Assembly: GCF_023546765.1 (NCBI RefSeq)
Contig: NZ_CP097484.1
Coordinates: 2,078,001 to 2,142,000 of the forward strand
Length of the DNA stretch: 64,000 nt
Direction of reading: 5' to 3'
Origin: Methylobacterium tardum
GTDB lineage: Bacteria > Pseudomonadota > Alphaproteobacteria > Rhizobiales > Beijerinckiaceae
Position numbers and translations under genes: made by a program. Of the stretch, positions 36,964-47,288 are shown one piece after another; the first letter of the stretch is position 1; each line of letters starts with the position of its first letter. Below the pieces are notes generated by a model. It ran no database searches, was not told where the DNA came from, and was given only the letters and a program-made list of their open reading frames with translations.

Positions 36964-39900
36964 TCAGGGCGTAAAACCGTAATAGTCGCGCATGAGGCTC
37001 TGGTACGCGGCGGCCTGGATCGGCCCGGAGAGCCGCCCGGTTTCCGAGATGTCGATGGTCAGCAGGCGGTCGTTGCAGGCGGCCGGGTCGGTGACCAGTG
37101 CGTAGGGCAGGCGGTGGCCGTTCGGGTAGGCGGAGAGCCGTTCGCCCTGCGCGCCGAGGTCGAAGGCCACCACCGGCAGGCCGGTGCGCAGAGCCAGTGT
37201 CAGCGTGTACGCGTACGTCTCCGGCCAGATCGACGGAAGCAGGATCAGGTCGGCTGAAATCTGGTTCACGAGGTCGAGGACCTCGTCGTCGTCCCAGTGG
37301 CGGTCGGTCTGGGCGATCTGGAGGGCCGCGCGTGCCGGCCGGTCGAGGGTCGTGTCGTCGGTGGAGTAGCATCCCGTCTCGGTGACCCCGGCGCGTTCCA
37401 GGCCGCCCGTGAGCGCCGGGTCGGAGAAGCCCACGATCGAGAACCGCAGCGGCAGATCCCGCTTGCGCGCATCCGTTGCCAGTGCCTGCAGCAGGAGCCC
37501 GCCTTCGGGCAGGTTGATGGCGCCGAGCACCGCGACCCGCCGGACGCGTCCGGGCCGCTGCAGGGTGGTGTCGCGCACCGTGCGCTCCGGCTCCAGATGC
37601 GGCCGCACCGTGATCGCCAGGTCCGGGTACACCCCCGGATCCGCGCCGCCGTGTCGGCGGACGGCGCAAACACCCGCGCCGCCCCGGCCAGGAACGCCCC
37701 GAACGCCGCCCGCCGCTCACCCGGATCCGGCTCCTCGAACCCCTCCGCATCCGCCGCCAGGCACGCCCGGCATTCGGCGACCGGCGCCAGGCCGCAATAG
37801 CGCCCGTCCGGCTGCACCAGGTGGTTGCGGTGGCAGACCGGCGAGTAGTCGTGCAGCGTCCAGGCATAGGGCCGGCCCGAGCCCGCCACCAGCTCCATCA
37901 GCGCCCGCGCCGCCGCCCAGCGCAGCCCCGCCAGCGAGTGCACGTGGATCAGGACCGGCGCCAGCGCCGCGATGAAGCCCGACACCGTCGCGGCGTCGCG
38001 CGGCAGGTACAGGCTGCCGAGGTTGGGCAGGTACAGGAACTCGGCGCCGCGGTAGGCGACCTGGACCTCGAGGTTGCGGGTCCGGTCGATCTGCAGCAGC
38101 ACCACCGACAGGCCCTCGGCCCGGGCCTTTGCGATCATGTCGTCGATGTGCCGCTGGATGCCCCCGCCCCAGCTGTGGGTCACGTACAGCAGCGCCCGGC
38201 CGGCGCAGTGCCGGGCCAGCCGGGCGAGGTCGAGGCGCGCCCGCCCGCCCCGGCCCGGATCGGCCTGGACGAACTGCCCGACACGCGCCGGGTAGTCGGG
38301 GTGCTTGGACAGCAGCGCCGCCTGGCCCTGGTCGTACTCGCCGCCCTCATCCAGCCCGAACGAGATCTGGCCGGCATGGTAGACGTAGACGTCCTCGGCG
38401 AGCAGGTTGACGAAGCCGGCCTTGGTGGCGCGCAGGCACCAGTCGTTCTCCTCGCCGTAGCCCTTGCCGAAGGCCTCGGCGTCGAGGGGGCCGACGGCGT
38501 CGAGCGCTTCGGCGGTCATGTACATGCAGAAGCCGACGCCGGTGGGCACGGGCACGGCGCGGCCGCGGTTGATCCGGGCGGCCAAGCGGTCGAGATCGGG
38601 CCGGTCGATCTCCAGCGGCATGGTGTTGTTGGCGTTGAAGCGCGGGTAGGAGCAGATCGTGGCGTTGTTGGACAGCGGCGTGACGCTGCCCACGCGCGGG
38701 CGGGCGGCGTCCGCGGGTTCAGCCTCGGGTTCGGCATCGGGCTCGGCATGGGCGACGAGGCGGTCGAGCCAGTCGCCGAAGACCTGGGCGTCGGAGTTGA
38801 GCAGGACGACGGCGCGGCCCTGGCGGAGGCTGAGGGCGCGGTTGACCGAGCGGACGAAGCCGAGGTTCTGCTCGTTCTCGGCGAGGTGGAACAGGCCCTT
38901 GCGGGCGAGGTCGGCCAGCTCGGCGGTGAGCTGCGGGTCGGGGGAGCGGTCGTTGACGGCCAGCAGGGTGAAGGGGGTTTGCTGCGGGGCCGACAGGCAG
39001 GCGTGGATGGCGCGCAGGGTCTCGCCGCGTCCCTTGTAGACGGGGACGATGACGACGACGCGGGCCTGAGCGATGGGCAGGGCTTGCGGCAGGCCGTCCC
39101 AGTCCTGGGCTGCGGGGGCGGTCATGGGCGGGGCGGTGCCCAGATCCTCGGGCGCGGCCAGCAGCCCGGCCGCCCGCCCGGTCCGGACGTAGTGCAGGAA
39201 CGGCGACTCCCCAGGACCCAACAGGTGACCGTAGGCCCGGCGGTAGAACCGGGTCACGAAGGCCTTGCTGGGATCGCGATCCTCTTCCTGTCCGTGCGAC
39301 AGGAAGTGCATGGCGGGACCGTTCTCGAACCCGCGCGTGTCGGGGTAGCGCTTCAGGTACCAGGGGGCGTCGAAATAGGGCTCGATCAGCCGCGCCTGCT
39401 CCATCAGCTCCGCATCTTCCTCAGGCGGCGGGCTGCCGTTGCGCGGATCGAAGGCGGGATCCGTGAGGTCGACGCCGCGAAGCAGCGCCGTGGCGAGGAA
39501 GTGGACGAAGGGGGCGAGACCCGTCGCCTCGACGTGGGGGTGATGCGCCCGGTAGGCCCAGCCGTTGAAGTCGGGCCGTGGGTTTCGGCCCCTGCGCCAG
39601 CCGGTGTCGCAATAGTCGCGCACCGCGTCGGCCTCCGCGGGCAGCCCGTAGCGTGCCCGGTAGAAGCCGTGGTCGAAATGCCCCGCCACCAGCCGCGCCT
39701 GCAGGTCCAGGAACGCCGCCCGCTCCACCGGCTCGGCCCCGATCGCCCCCAGCCAGCCCGTGTCCTCGACAGGCGCCCGCGCCGGACGCAACCCGCACAC
39801 CCGCAGCAGCGCCGCCAGCGTCGAGCGCCCCGGCCCCGGATCGCGCAGCTCCCGCCAGCCCAGACCGGCAAAGTGCAGGTACGGCTCACGCCCGCCCACA

Positions 39901-40898
39901 TCCGGGTAGGTCGCCCGGTACCAGGCCTCATCCACCGCCGGCACGTTCAGCCGCTCCGGCTCGGCAAACGGCTCCCGCCCGGACAGACGCGTCTCGGCCA
40001 CGTAGCGGAAGAACGGGTCGTCCGCGACCGCCCGGCTGCCGGCGCGCGCCTGCACGAAGCCGGCCGGGTCGAAGTCCGGACGCGGGCTGACGAGCCGCCG
40101 CCAGCCCTCCGCCACGTAGAAGCGCAGCAGCTCCGCGTCCGTGGCGCCGGCCCACGCCTCCGGCTGCGCGGCGTTCAGGCGCCGCCGGTAGTGGGCGGCG
40201 TCGAAATAGGGCGCGAGCGTCGCGACCCGCAGCGCCAGCGCCTCGGCCGGCTCCGGCCGGGCGGCTCCGCCGTGCAGGACGTAGTGCACCAGCGGGTTCT
40301 GGGTGGCGTAGGTGATCCCGCGGGTCAGGCAGTAGGCCAGGGTGTCGAAGCGGGGCGACGGCTCGCGGCCCTCGCGCCAGCCCGAGGCCATGTAGTGGTC
40401 GACCGGATCGACGCCGGCTTCCCGCAGGTCGGGGTTGCCGGCGAGGTAGAACGGCCCGTCGGCGAGGCGGCGGGCGAGGCGCTGGACCTCGGCGGTGTCG
40501 GGCTTCGGCAGGGCCGCGCCCGTGTCCGCGCCGCCGGCCGCACCGGACCGGCGCCTGTGTGTCGAGAGGGCGTGCAGGAACGGGTTGATGCCGGCTTTGG
40601 CGAGATGGGGCCGGGCGGCGAGGTAGGCGGCGGAGGAGAAGTCGGGCCGCGGGTCGCGGCCCTCGCGCCAGCCCTGGACGAGGTAGTCGCGCACCGGATC
40701 GGCCGTGATCCCGTACCAGCTCGCGTAGAAGCCCGCGTCGAAAGACGGCGCCAGCGCCGCGATCTGCGCCTCCGCGGTGGCGAGGTCGTTCGCGGCCGGG
40801 AGGCCGCCGCGCGCTGCGAGCCGGACCAGCGGGTTGCTGCTCGCGCGGACGGAGCCCGTACCGGCCCAGCGGAGATACAGTCCGTAGAGCGTCCTCAA
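36964..40898 (-). CDS. Giant two-domain glycosyltransferase with N-terminal repeats (one -1 frameshift)
   Basis: The composite is about 1,311 residues. Residues 1-600 hold about six divergent repeats marked by GWREGRDPRPDF, SGWREGREP, GWRELRDP, GWRRGRNPRPDF and HGQEEDRDP, each after a YPDV-like segment. Residues 610-855 are a GT2 domain (RVVVIVPVYKGRGETLRAIH; NEQNLGFVRSVNRALSLRQG; VVLLNSDAQVFGDWLDRL; KGYGEENDWCLRATKAGF). Residues 900-1311 are a GT-B/GT4-like domain (ALLYVTHSWGGGIQRHIDDM; ILLPSIWPETYAYTLTLALR). The break at 37634-37640 is a G run one base short (RIR, then GVYPDLAITVRPHLEPE). It probably adds two sugars to a surface glycan. The start is TTG 40898 (uncertain). Transcribed alone, downstream of an acyltransferase gene. 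Confidence 0.85.
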
Positions 40899-41204
40899 AG
40901 CACCGCTCTCGGCTCATCGGCCGATGCGCCCGGCATCGGGATCGGCGGCGCTCCGTCGATCATCGTGCCGCCGTCGACCGATGCCGCACGATCGGTCCGT
41001 GCCGACGCGCGGCTCGCGCTGGCGGATCGATCGGGACCTGAAGCTCGGATGAGCATGTGTTCGCGCAGGCTGGATTGAAGGCCGGGCGCCGCGTCGGCCC
41101 GGGAGGCGCAGCGGCGGCCCACCGCCCTATCGGAACGCGCGCGCGGGGTAAACAACGCTGGTCACGCCGACCGGGAGCACGGAGTTCCGCGCGCGCAGAC
41201 GCGC

Positions 41205-41807
41205 TCAGATGAGGTCCGAGCGCCAGGTCACGTTCTCCCGCACGATACGCGCAGGATTTCCTGCGGCCACGCAATGGGGCGGCACGGTTCCGGTCACGAC
41301 CGCATGGGCGCCGACGATAGCGTTGTCGCCGATGACGGAGCCCTTGAGGAGCGTGGCCTGGTTGGCGATCCAGACGTGATGGCCGACGCGGACAGGCTTG
41401 GCTGGGTTCAGCCGCGCGCCGGTATCCAGGCTGACGACGGAGTGGAAGTCGCTCGTCGTCATCCACACACCGGAAGCGATCGAGCAGTTCGTCCCGATCT
41501 CGATCGTCTTCGCCTCGATGAGGTTGAGGTGGACCAAACCGGTGAAGCCCGTCCGGTCGCCGATGCTGAGCACCGAGCCCGGACCGATATAGATGTTGGC
41601 CATCGAGAGACGAACATCCTCCCCAACATCGAACCGGCAATTCGATTCGATGACGATGTGCATATCCTTGTCCGAAACGCAGCCTCTTCCGATGCGGACG
41701 TAATTGTTGCTGCCGTTTATGTATATCTTTCCGGCCTGGTTTTGCTGGTCGCGGACATCGATATCGATGACGTTATTTTCGCCTTTATCGAAGATGTTCA
41801 GCGACAT
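41205..41807 (-). CDS. Left-handed beta-helix acyl/acetyltransferase (CatB/WbbJ-like)
   Basis: This 200-residue protein is built of hexapeptide repeats (YIGPGSVLSIGDRTGFTGLV; EIGTNCSIASGVWMTTSDFH), then KPVRVGHHVWIANQATLLKG and VIGDNAIVGAHAVVTGTVPP with CVAAGNPARIVR at the end, the typical sugar O-acetyltransferase tail. The catalytic His is probably in TSDFHS. It transfers acetyl or another acyl group to a sugar hydroxyl, likely during surface-glycan synthesis. The frame opens at 42032 but ATG 41807 (MSLNIFDKGENN) begins the conserved part. It lies 300 bases upstream of the giant glycosyltransferase on the same strand. Confidence 0.85.
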   Translation of the reverse strand: MSLNIFDKGENNVIDIDVRDQQNQAGKIYINGSNNYVRIGRGCVSDKDMHIVIESNCRFDVGEDVRLSMANIYIGPGSVLSIGDRTGFTGLVHLNLIEAKTIEIGTNCSIASGVWMTTSDFHSVVSLDTGARLNPAKPVRVGHHVWIANQATLLKGSVIGDNAIVGAHAVVTGTVPPHCVAAGNPARIVRENVTWRSDLI

Positions 41808-42158
41808 ACTGTTCTCTGTGGGGTTGACGTCTGCGTCCCCGCGCGATGCGGTCTGTGCCGGCGCCCGGAGGGCCGCGCTTCGAGGCCGGGGAAGTAGCCC
41901 CGTCTTCTGCCGTGGCAGCCACGGGATCGGAGCGCTGTGATCGGAACCGTTGCCGCGCGACGCTACGCGAGTGCGTTCGAATCCGGTAGAGGTGTTTCCG
42001 GATGTCTCTAGGCCATGTAGCGCCGGCGTCACAACTCGCGCTGACGCCCACCGATTCTGCCTCCCGACAGAGTGGCAACAGGTCTGCCGCGTGTTGACGT
42101 CCGAAGGGGCCTATGACGTATGGCCGGCCTTGAGCGATCTTGAGGATGAGGCCATCCC
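41808..42158. promoter_or_regulatory. Divergent intergenic region
   Basis: These 351 bases separate the minus-strand acyltransferase from the plus-strand winged-helix-like protein. The acyltransferase frame is open through most of it but lacks conserved features. No inverted repeats or terminators were recognised. It presumably holds both promoters. Confidence 0.3.
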
Positions 42159-42695
42159 GTGGCTGAAGACAACACGCTGACAAAGGCTCTGGTCGACGTC
42201 AGGGCGCGCCGCGCGGCCCTGCAGAGCGATTACGATCGGATCGCGGCGGAGTTGACGAAGCTCCGCGCGGCAGAGGCCGCGCTGACCTCGATCGTGGAGG
42301 GCGTTCCGCTCGAGGAGACAGGGCATCCGCGTTCCTCGGAGGCCCCGCGGCCGACCGCCGGTGATCGCGCTGCGCCACAGCAGGGCGGACGGCGCGGCGC
42401 CCGCGGTCCGCGGGCGAACTCGGCCAAGGGCCGGTTGAAGGGGCTGCTCGGCAGCGCGGGTCCGCAGGGCCTGTCGCATGCCGAGATCGCCGAACGGCTC
42501 CCCGACGTCGCACCCAACACCCTCAACACCTATCTGAGCATGATGGTGACGGGCGGCGAAGCGGTCCGGAACGGCGACTTCTTCACCGCCGCACTGGGCT
42601 CGGACCGGGAACCCGACGCGGCCGCGGGCGAGGCTGATCCGGCCGAGGACAGGTCTGCCGAGGACGAGCCTCACAGCGACGCCGCGGCCGAGTGA
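42159..42695 (+). CDS. Hypothetical coiled-coil / winged-helix-like protein
   Basis: This 178-residue protein has a coiled coil (about 5-47: KALVDVRARRAALQSDYDRI, then AAELTKLRAAEAALTSIVEG), a Pro/Gly/Arg-rich linker, and a compact domain at about 90-150 (AKGRLKGLLGSAGPQGLSHA; EIAERLPDVAPNTLNTYLSM; GEAVRNGDFFTAA) that looks like a small winged helix. The tail is acidic and disordered. This layout suggests a DNA-binding or replication-associated protein, but no family is assigned. It starts at GTG 42159. It lies next to the acyl cassette, so a local regulatory role is possible but unproven. Confidence 0.6.
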   Translation: MAEDNTLTKALVDVRARRAALQSDYDRIAAELTKLRAAEAALTSIVEGVPLEETGHPRSSEAPRPTAGDRAAPQQGGRRGARGPRANSAKGRLKGLLGSAGPQGLSHAEIAERLPDVAPNTLNTYLSMMVTGGEAVRNGDFFTAALGSDREPDAAAGEADPAEDRSAEDEPHSDAAAE

Positions 42696-42731
42696 GCGGG
42701 GCCGCTCGTCCCGGGCTGGTCGGTGTGCGGG

Positions 42732-44165
42732 TCAGGCCGTCGCCGACATCTGCCGGATGATCGGCAGCATCAGCGCGCCGGGGGAAGCGGCCGGGACGGG
42801 GAAGATCGTGGCCGTCTGATCCGTCCGCACCCGCGGCAGGCGCTCGATCACGGTCCGCAGGTTCGGGATCGTCCGCGCCATCGTCGCGGCGAGGGTCTCG
42901 CCGGCACTCTTCGCCATGACGTATTCGAGCGTGTCGCGGGGCGCCTCGTCGATGGCCGTGGTCGAGGGATAGAAGGCCGCCACCGCATCCCGGCGTCCGA
43001 GGCAGAACAGGCTCAATTCGTAGAAGGCGTAATTGTAGACGCGCATCATCTCCTCGAAGCAGGACGGCTCGAACGGCGCGCGCTTCTGGCGGAAGATGCG
43101 GGGTGTCGCGAAATGGTAGAGCTGGGATGGGCGCATCGCCAGGGCATCGAGCTGGGCGGCGACCGGACCCGCGGCGTCGTAGCGGAGCACCTGGCAGCGG
43201 CCGCCGCCGTCCCGGATCTCCCGGGCGACCGCCTCCGCCTCCTCGACGCCCGACGCGTAGGTGATGCAGACCGCACCGCCCCCCGCGGCGATCAGCACGG
43301 CCGTCGCCGCGCCCAGGCCCCGCGAACCGCCGATGACGAGGGCGGACACCTCGGAGAACGCGCCCGGCTGCACCAGCGCGGCGATGTCCTGCAGGCTCTC
43401 CTGCTCGACCGGGCGCGGACGGACGAAGGCTTCGACCCGCGCGGTGAGGCCCGGCCCCTTCGCCTCGAGGGTTACCGATTGCAGCATCGGCTGGAACCGC
43501 TTGACCGCGTAGGCAAGGCGCGATCCGTGCGCCGCGTCGGTGACCGTCACGTCGATCTTCGAGAGGATCGAATGCAGCCCGGGCACGAACATGCCGACGA
43601 GGGTCGAGAGGCCACCCAGCCCGGCGACGCGGGCGGGGCCGATCGCCTGCGCGAGCCGCGGCGCCAGCGCGGCGATTGCCGCAGGATCGGGAAGCCGGAA
43701 CGTGCCCGCCAGACTGGCGATCGTCGCCGGATCGATCACGTCCGGCGCGTCCGGGATCTCGGTCGGTGCCGCATCGACCGTCTCGGCCGGTGCCCGCTCG
43801 GACGCGAATGTTCCCTGGATCGTGACCGTACGGACTCCATCGACCGACACCGAGAGGCGCATCTGCCGCGCATCCGCGTCGTGGACCGTGACCTCGGCCC
43901 GATCTCCGACCAGCACGAAGCGCTCGAACCGCATCTGCAGCGTCGCGAGCCGCGCGAGCGGCTGCTTGTCCGCGCAGGCATCCAGGGCCCAGAGGGCGGC
44001 ATGAACGCCGTGAACGGCCCTGTCGCCGGCGAGCGTCCGGCGGGCCACGCGCGCATCCATGTGCATCGGGTTCACGTCGCCGGTGGCCCGCGCGAAGGCG
44101 ATCTGATGCGCCTCGGTCCAGACCCGCGTCATCGCGGGGGGATCGTCCGACCCGGGTCCGTTCAT
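42732..44165 (-). CDS. MaoC-like hydratase fused to a short-chain dehydrogenase/reductase
   Basis: This 477-residue fusion has an N-terminal hot-dog MaoC domain (about 15-115) with AFARATGDVNPMHMD and RAVHGVHAALWALDA, the (R)-hydratase pattern with Asp/His catalytic residues. The C-terminal SDR domain (about 265-470) has a Gly-rich cofactor site (SALVIGGSRGLGAATAVLIA) and a Tyr-x-x-x-Lys pair in LEYVMAKSAGE. Together they could dehydrate and reduce an acyl-thioester. The start is ATG 44165, with AGGAG 7 bases upstream; the first Met of the open frame (44180) overlaps this ribosome site. It is divergent from the FkbH-ACP-KAS genes and is probably part of the same cassette. Confidence 0.85.
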   Translation of the reverse strand: MNGPGSDDPPAMTRVWTEAHQIAFARATGDVNPMHMDARVARRTLAGDRAVHGVHAALWALDACADKQPLARLATLQMRFERFVLVGDRAEVTVHDADARQMRLSVSVDGVRTVTIQGTFASERAPAETVDAAPTEIPDAPDVIDPATIASLAGTFRLPDPAAIAALAPRLAQAIGPARVAGLGGLSTLVGMFVPGLHSILSKIDVTVTDAAHGSRLAYAVKRFQPMLQSVTLEAKGPGLTARVEAFVRPRPVEQESLQDIAALVQPGAFSEVSALVIGGSRGLGAATAVLIAAGGGAVCITYASGVEEAEAVAREIRDGGGRCQVLRYDAAGPVAAQLDALAMRPSQLYHFATPRIFRQKRAPFEPSCFEEMMRVYNYAFYELSLFCLGRRDAVAAFYPSTTAIDEAPRDTLEYVMAKSAGETLAATMARTIPNLRTVIERLPRVRTDQTATIFPVPAASPGALMLPIIRQMSATA

Positions 44166-44373
44166 CGGGAAGCTCCTCATCCGCGGCCTCGGCCCCGACG
44201 GGGCCGCGACCGAGCGCCCGCGTGCAGCACGGAGGCACCGGCGCGAACCGCTTCGCCCCTTGCTTTATGACAGGGGATCTCGCAAGAGGGCGGCACGCGC
44301 ACGCACGGAAAGGGGCCGGTCGACCGCCGGAGGGCAGGCATCCACCGGGACGCCGCAGGAACCGGTATCGAGG

Positions 44374-45981
44374 ATGACCACGGCTCGCGCCCTGTCGATC
44401 GGCTTCGTCGGAAACGTCGTCACCAACCCGTTCGGGAAAGTGTCCGGCCGCCTCGCGGACCTCGCGGACGCGAGCTGCGAACACTTCCCCATCGGGCAGA
44501 TCGAGCAGGTCCTGGCGGGGCCGGCCTCCGTCGACGTCCTGATCGTGCATCTCGACCATCGCTGGTTCTTCGACGTCGCCCCGGATGCCGGCGCGGTCGC
44601 CCGCGCGCGGGCCCTCGCCGAGCTGGTCTCGGCCCGGCTCGAGCGCGGCCCCGGCACCGTCATCCTCAACACGGTGCCGTTCGTGCCGGTCTCGTCGGTG
44701 GAGAGCGATCTCCACGATCAGCTCGAAGCCCTGGCCCGGGTGAACGCGGTGCTGTTCGACCTCGCCCGGTCGCAGGAACGGGTCAGCGTCGCCGACGCGG
44801 CAGGCGCCCTCGCGATCCTCGGCTTCGCCAACGCGTTCCGCGAGCGGAACCGCCTCCTCTACCAGATGCCCTACGCCCCGGCCGCCGTGGACGCGCTGGT
44901 GGAGCGCTACGCGGACGCCGTCGCGGTCCGGCTGCGGGCGCGCCGGAAGGTCGTGGTGGTCGACGCCGACAACACGCTCTGGGGCGGCGTCGTGGGCGAG
45001 GACGGCGTGGAGAACCTCGAGGTCGACACCGACTATCCGGGGATCGTCCACACGCAGCTCCAGCGCCAGCTGCTGCGCCTGAAGAGCCTGGGCATCCTGC
45101 TCTGCGCGGTGACCAAGAACAACGACGAGGATTTCCGCTCGGTCTTCGCGCAGCGCGCGATGCCGCTGCGCCTCGACGATTTCGTGGCCTACCGCAGCAA
45201 CTGGTCGGAGAAGAGCGACAACATCCGCGAACTCGCCGAGACGCTCAATCTCGGCCTCGACAGCTTCATCTTCCTCGGCGACAACCCCTTCGAGATCGAG
45301 GAGGTCCGGGCGCGGCTGCCCGGCGTCGAGTGCCACCTGTTCGACCGGACGCGTCCGGAGCTGGCCCTCGCGCTCCTCGACGGGATCGCGTCCCTGCGGG
45401 CCCGGAACGTCACCGCCGAGGATCTGGCCAAGACCGAGCAGTACCGGGGCGAGGCGCAGCGGCAGGAGCTGCAGCGCTCGGCCGCCTCGATGGAGGATTA
45501 CCTCGCTTCTCTCGACATCCGCGTGCACATGGCCCGCAACAATCCGGGCTCGTTACGGCGGGTCACGCAGCTGATCAACAAGACCAACCAGTTCAATCTC
45601 ACCACGCGCCGCTACACCGAGGACGAGGTCGCCTCCGCGATGCGGCAGGGCAGCGTCTATGCGGCCCGGGTGGTCGACCGGTTCGGCGACATGGGTGTCG
45701 TCGGGGTCGCCATCGTCCGGGACGGCGCGCTCGAGACCTTCCTGATGAGCTGCCGGGCGCTTGGGCGCCGCATTGAGAGCCAAGTCCTGCGCTACATCTG
45801 CCAGCAGGAGGCCGATCCGGCGCTGCGGGCCCACTACCGCCCGAGCCCGAAGAACCGCATGGTCGAGACCTTCCTGGACGAGAACGGGTTCGCGCTCATC
45901 GGCTCTGGCCCCGAGGGCAAGGACTATCGACTGACCCGAGGACCGGATGACACCGCCTACATCCACATCGTCGCGGAGTGA
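44374..45981 (+). CDS. FkbH-like HAD-superfamily protein (glyceryl-ACP-forming type)
   Basis: This 535-residue protein has an N-terminal SGNH-like region, then the HAD motif KVVVVDADNTLWGGVVGEDG (nucleophile Asp near 195), followed by ILLCAVTKNNDEDFRSVF and FIFLGDNPFEIEEVRARLPG. A C-terminal GNAT-like domain has LINKTNQFNLTTRRYTEDEV and VYAARVVDRFGDMGVVGVAI. In polyketide pathways FkbH proteins take 1,3-bisphosphoglycerate and load a glyceryl unit on an acyl carrier protein (established knowledge). The frame opens at 44260; ATG 44374 begins conserved sequence. Its end overlaps the next ACP gene by 35 bases, a strong sign of a functional pair. Confidence 0.92.
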   Translation: MTTARALSIGFVGNVVTNPFGKVSGRLADLADASCEHFPIGQIEQVLAGPASVDVLIVHLDHRWFFDVAPDAGAVARARALAELVSARLERGPGTVILNTVPFVPVSSVESDLHDQLEALARVNAVLFDLARSQERVSVADAAGALAILGFANAFRERNRLLYQMPYAPAAVDALVERYADAVAVRLRARRKVVVVDADNTLWGGVVGEDGVENLEVDTDYPGIVHTQLQRQLLRLKSLGILLCAVTKNNDEDFRSVFAQRAMPLRLDDFVAYRSNWSEKSDNIRELAETLNLGLDSFIFLGDNPFEIEEVRARLPGVECHLFDRTRPELALALLDGIASLRARNVTAEDLAKTEQYRGEAQRQELQRSAASMEDYLASLDIRVHMARNNPGSLRRVTQLINKTNQFNLTTRRYTEDEVASAMRQGSVYAARVVDRFGDMGVVGVAIVRDGALETFLMSCRALGRRIESQVLRYICQQEADPALRAHYRPSPKNRMVETFLDENGFALIGSGPEGKDYRLTRGPDDTAYIHIVAE

Positions 45982-46258
45982 GAGCGCCGCCGCCGCGGCC
46001 CGCGCCACCCTGGATCGCCTCGCCGACACCTGGGGCCGCCCGGAGCTGGGCGCGCTCGGGCCCGAGGACGACCTGTTCGACAAGATCGATTCCTTCGCGG
46101 TGGTCGAGTTGCTGCTCGAGACCGAGTCCGAGGTCGAGAAGGCCGTGGGCCGCTACGTCCCGCTGGCCGATGAGAGCATCCTCGACAGCACGCGCTCGCC
46201 GCTGCGCCGGATCCAGAGCTGGTTCGACTACGTGGCGGAAGCCGTGAACCGTGGCTGA
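45947..46258 (+). CDS. Acyl carrier protein (first of two)
   Basis: This 103-residue protein has the carrier-protein fold pattern: LGPEDDLFDKIDSFAVVELL, then LETESEVEKAVGRYVPLADE. The Ser in IDSF corresponds to the phosphopantetheine site (usual motif DSL, here DSF). It is acidic and helical. The gene overlaps the FkbH-like gene by 35 bases and KAS III by 8, so all three are coupled. It is the likely acceptor of the acyl unit loaded by the FkbH-like protein. Confidence 0.85.
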   Translation: MTPPTSTSSRSESAAAAARATLDRLADTWGRPELGALGPEDDLFDKIDSFAVVELLLETESEVEKAVGRYVPLADESILDSTRSPLRRIQSWFDYVAEAVNRG

Positions 46259-47288
46259 GCTCCGGTTCCGGAACGCGGGCCTCGCCGGCCTCGTCACCAC
46301 GGTCGGCGGCCGGGCGCTGGCCTTCGACGCGGAGGCGGCGGATCTCGGGATGGCGCCGGAGGAGGCCGAGCGGCTCAAGCGCGCCATGGGGTTCACCACG
46401 CGCCACGTCGTCGTGCGCGACGCCACCACGACGGCCGACCTCTGCCTGCATTCCGCCCGGCACCTCCTCGACGGCCTCGGCCTGCGGCCGGAGGATCTCG
46501 ACGGGCTGATCCTGGTCACCCAGACGCCGGATTACAGCTCGCCCTCGACGGCGATCGGCCTGCAGCACCGGCTCGGCCTGCGCACCGACACGCTCTGCTT
46601 CGACATGCGGCTGGGCTGCAGCGGCTTCGTGTACGGCCTCTCGGTCGCCTACAGCCTCGCCGAATCCGGGCTGAGGCGGATCCTGCTCTGCGTCGGCGAC
46701 GTGGCGAGCCGGATGGTCGCCAAGGACGACCGGGCCATCACCCCCATCATGGGCGATGCCGGCGCCGCCGTGCTGATCGAGCGGCGCGCGACCGAGAGCG
46801 TGTTCCAGCTCCACAGCGACGGGTCCGGCGAGAAGGCCCTGTTCATCCCGCATAGCGGCCTGCGCGCCGATGCCGAGGACCGCGACAAGCCCGCCTCCAT
46901 GCAGATGGACGGTGCGCAGGTGTTCAACTTCACACTGAAGCGCGTGCCGTCCCTGATCACCGACATCCTGGCGGCCGCCGACCTGCGGCCGGAGGAGCCG
47001 GACTTCTACGTCCTGCACCAGCCGAACAAGTATATCCTGAAGAACCTGCAGCGGCGCCTGAGCCTCGACGACGGCAAGCTTCCCTCGGGCACGCAATCCG
47101 TCTACGGGAACCAGAACTCGGCCTCGATCCCGGGCACGATCTCGGGTTTCCTGGCGGAGGATTTCTCACACCGGCCCTTGCGCGCGGTGCTGGCCGGATT
47201 CGGCGTGGGGCTGAGCTGGGGTGCGTGCGCGATCACCACCGACCGGATCTACGCACCGCCCGTCCTGAAGTTCGAGGAGACCGCGTGA
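46251..47288 (+). CDS. 3-oxoacyl-ACP synthase III-like (KAS III/FabH family)
   Basis: This 345-residue thiolase-fold enzyme has the catalytic triad in family positions: Cys near 123 in DMRLGCSGFVYGLSVAYSLA, His near 256 in YVLHQPNKYILKNLQR, and Asn near 287 in YGNQNSASIPGTISGFLA. The Cys-His-Asn set means it should start or condense acyl chains. LILVTQTPDYSSPSTAIGLQ is typical of FabH relatives in secondary metabolism. It starts at GTG 46251 inside the ACP gene end; its stop overlaps the next ACP gene (TGATG). It is likely specific to this cassette rather than housekeeping fatty-acid synthesis. Confidence 0.93.
   Translation: MAELRFRNAGLAGLVTTVGGRALAFDAEAADLGMAPEEAERLKRAMGFTTRHVVVRDATTTADLCLHSARHLLDGLGLRPEDLDGLILVTQTPDYSSPSTAIGLQHRLGLRTDTLCFDMRLGCSGFVYGLSVAYSLAESGLRRILLCVGDVASRMVAKDDRAITPIMGDAGAAVLIERRATESVFQLHSDGSGEKALFIPHSGLRADAEDRDKPASMQMDGAQVFNFTLKRVPSLITDILAAADLRPEEPDFYVLHQPNKYILKNLQRRLSLDDGKLPSGTQSVYGNQNSASIPGTISGFLAEDFSHRPLRAVLAGFGVGLSWGACAITTDRIYAPPVLKFEETA

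Noticed and set aside
37821..41078. 1,085-codon open frame on the plus strand
   Set aside because: It is the antisense shadow of the giant glycosyltransferase; composition is Val/Arg/Gly-rich without motifs.
42583..45528. 981-codon open frame on the minus strand
   Set aside because: It covers several real genes (MaoC-SDR, FkbH) in the wrong frame or strand and has no recognisable domain.
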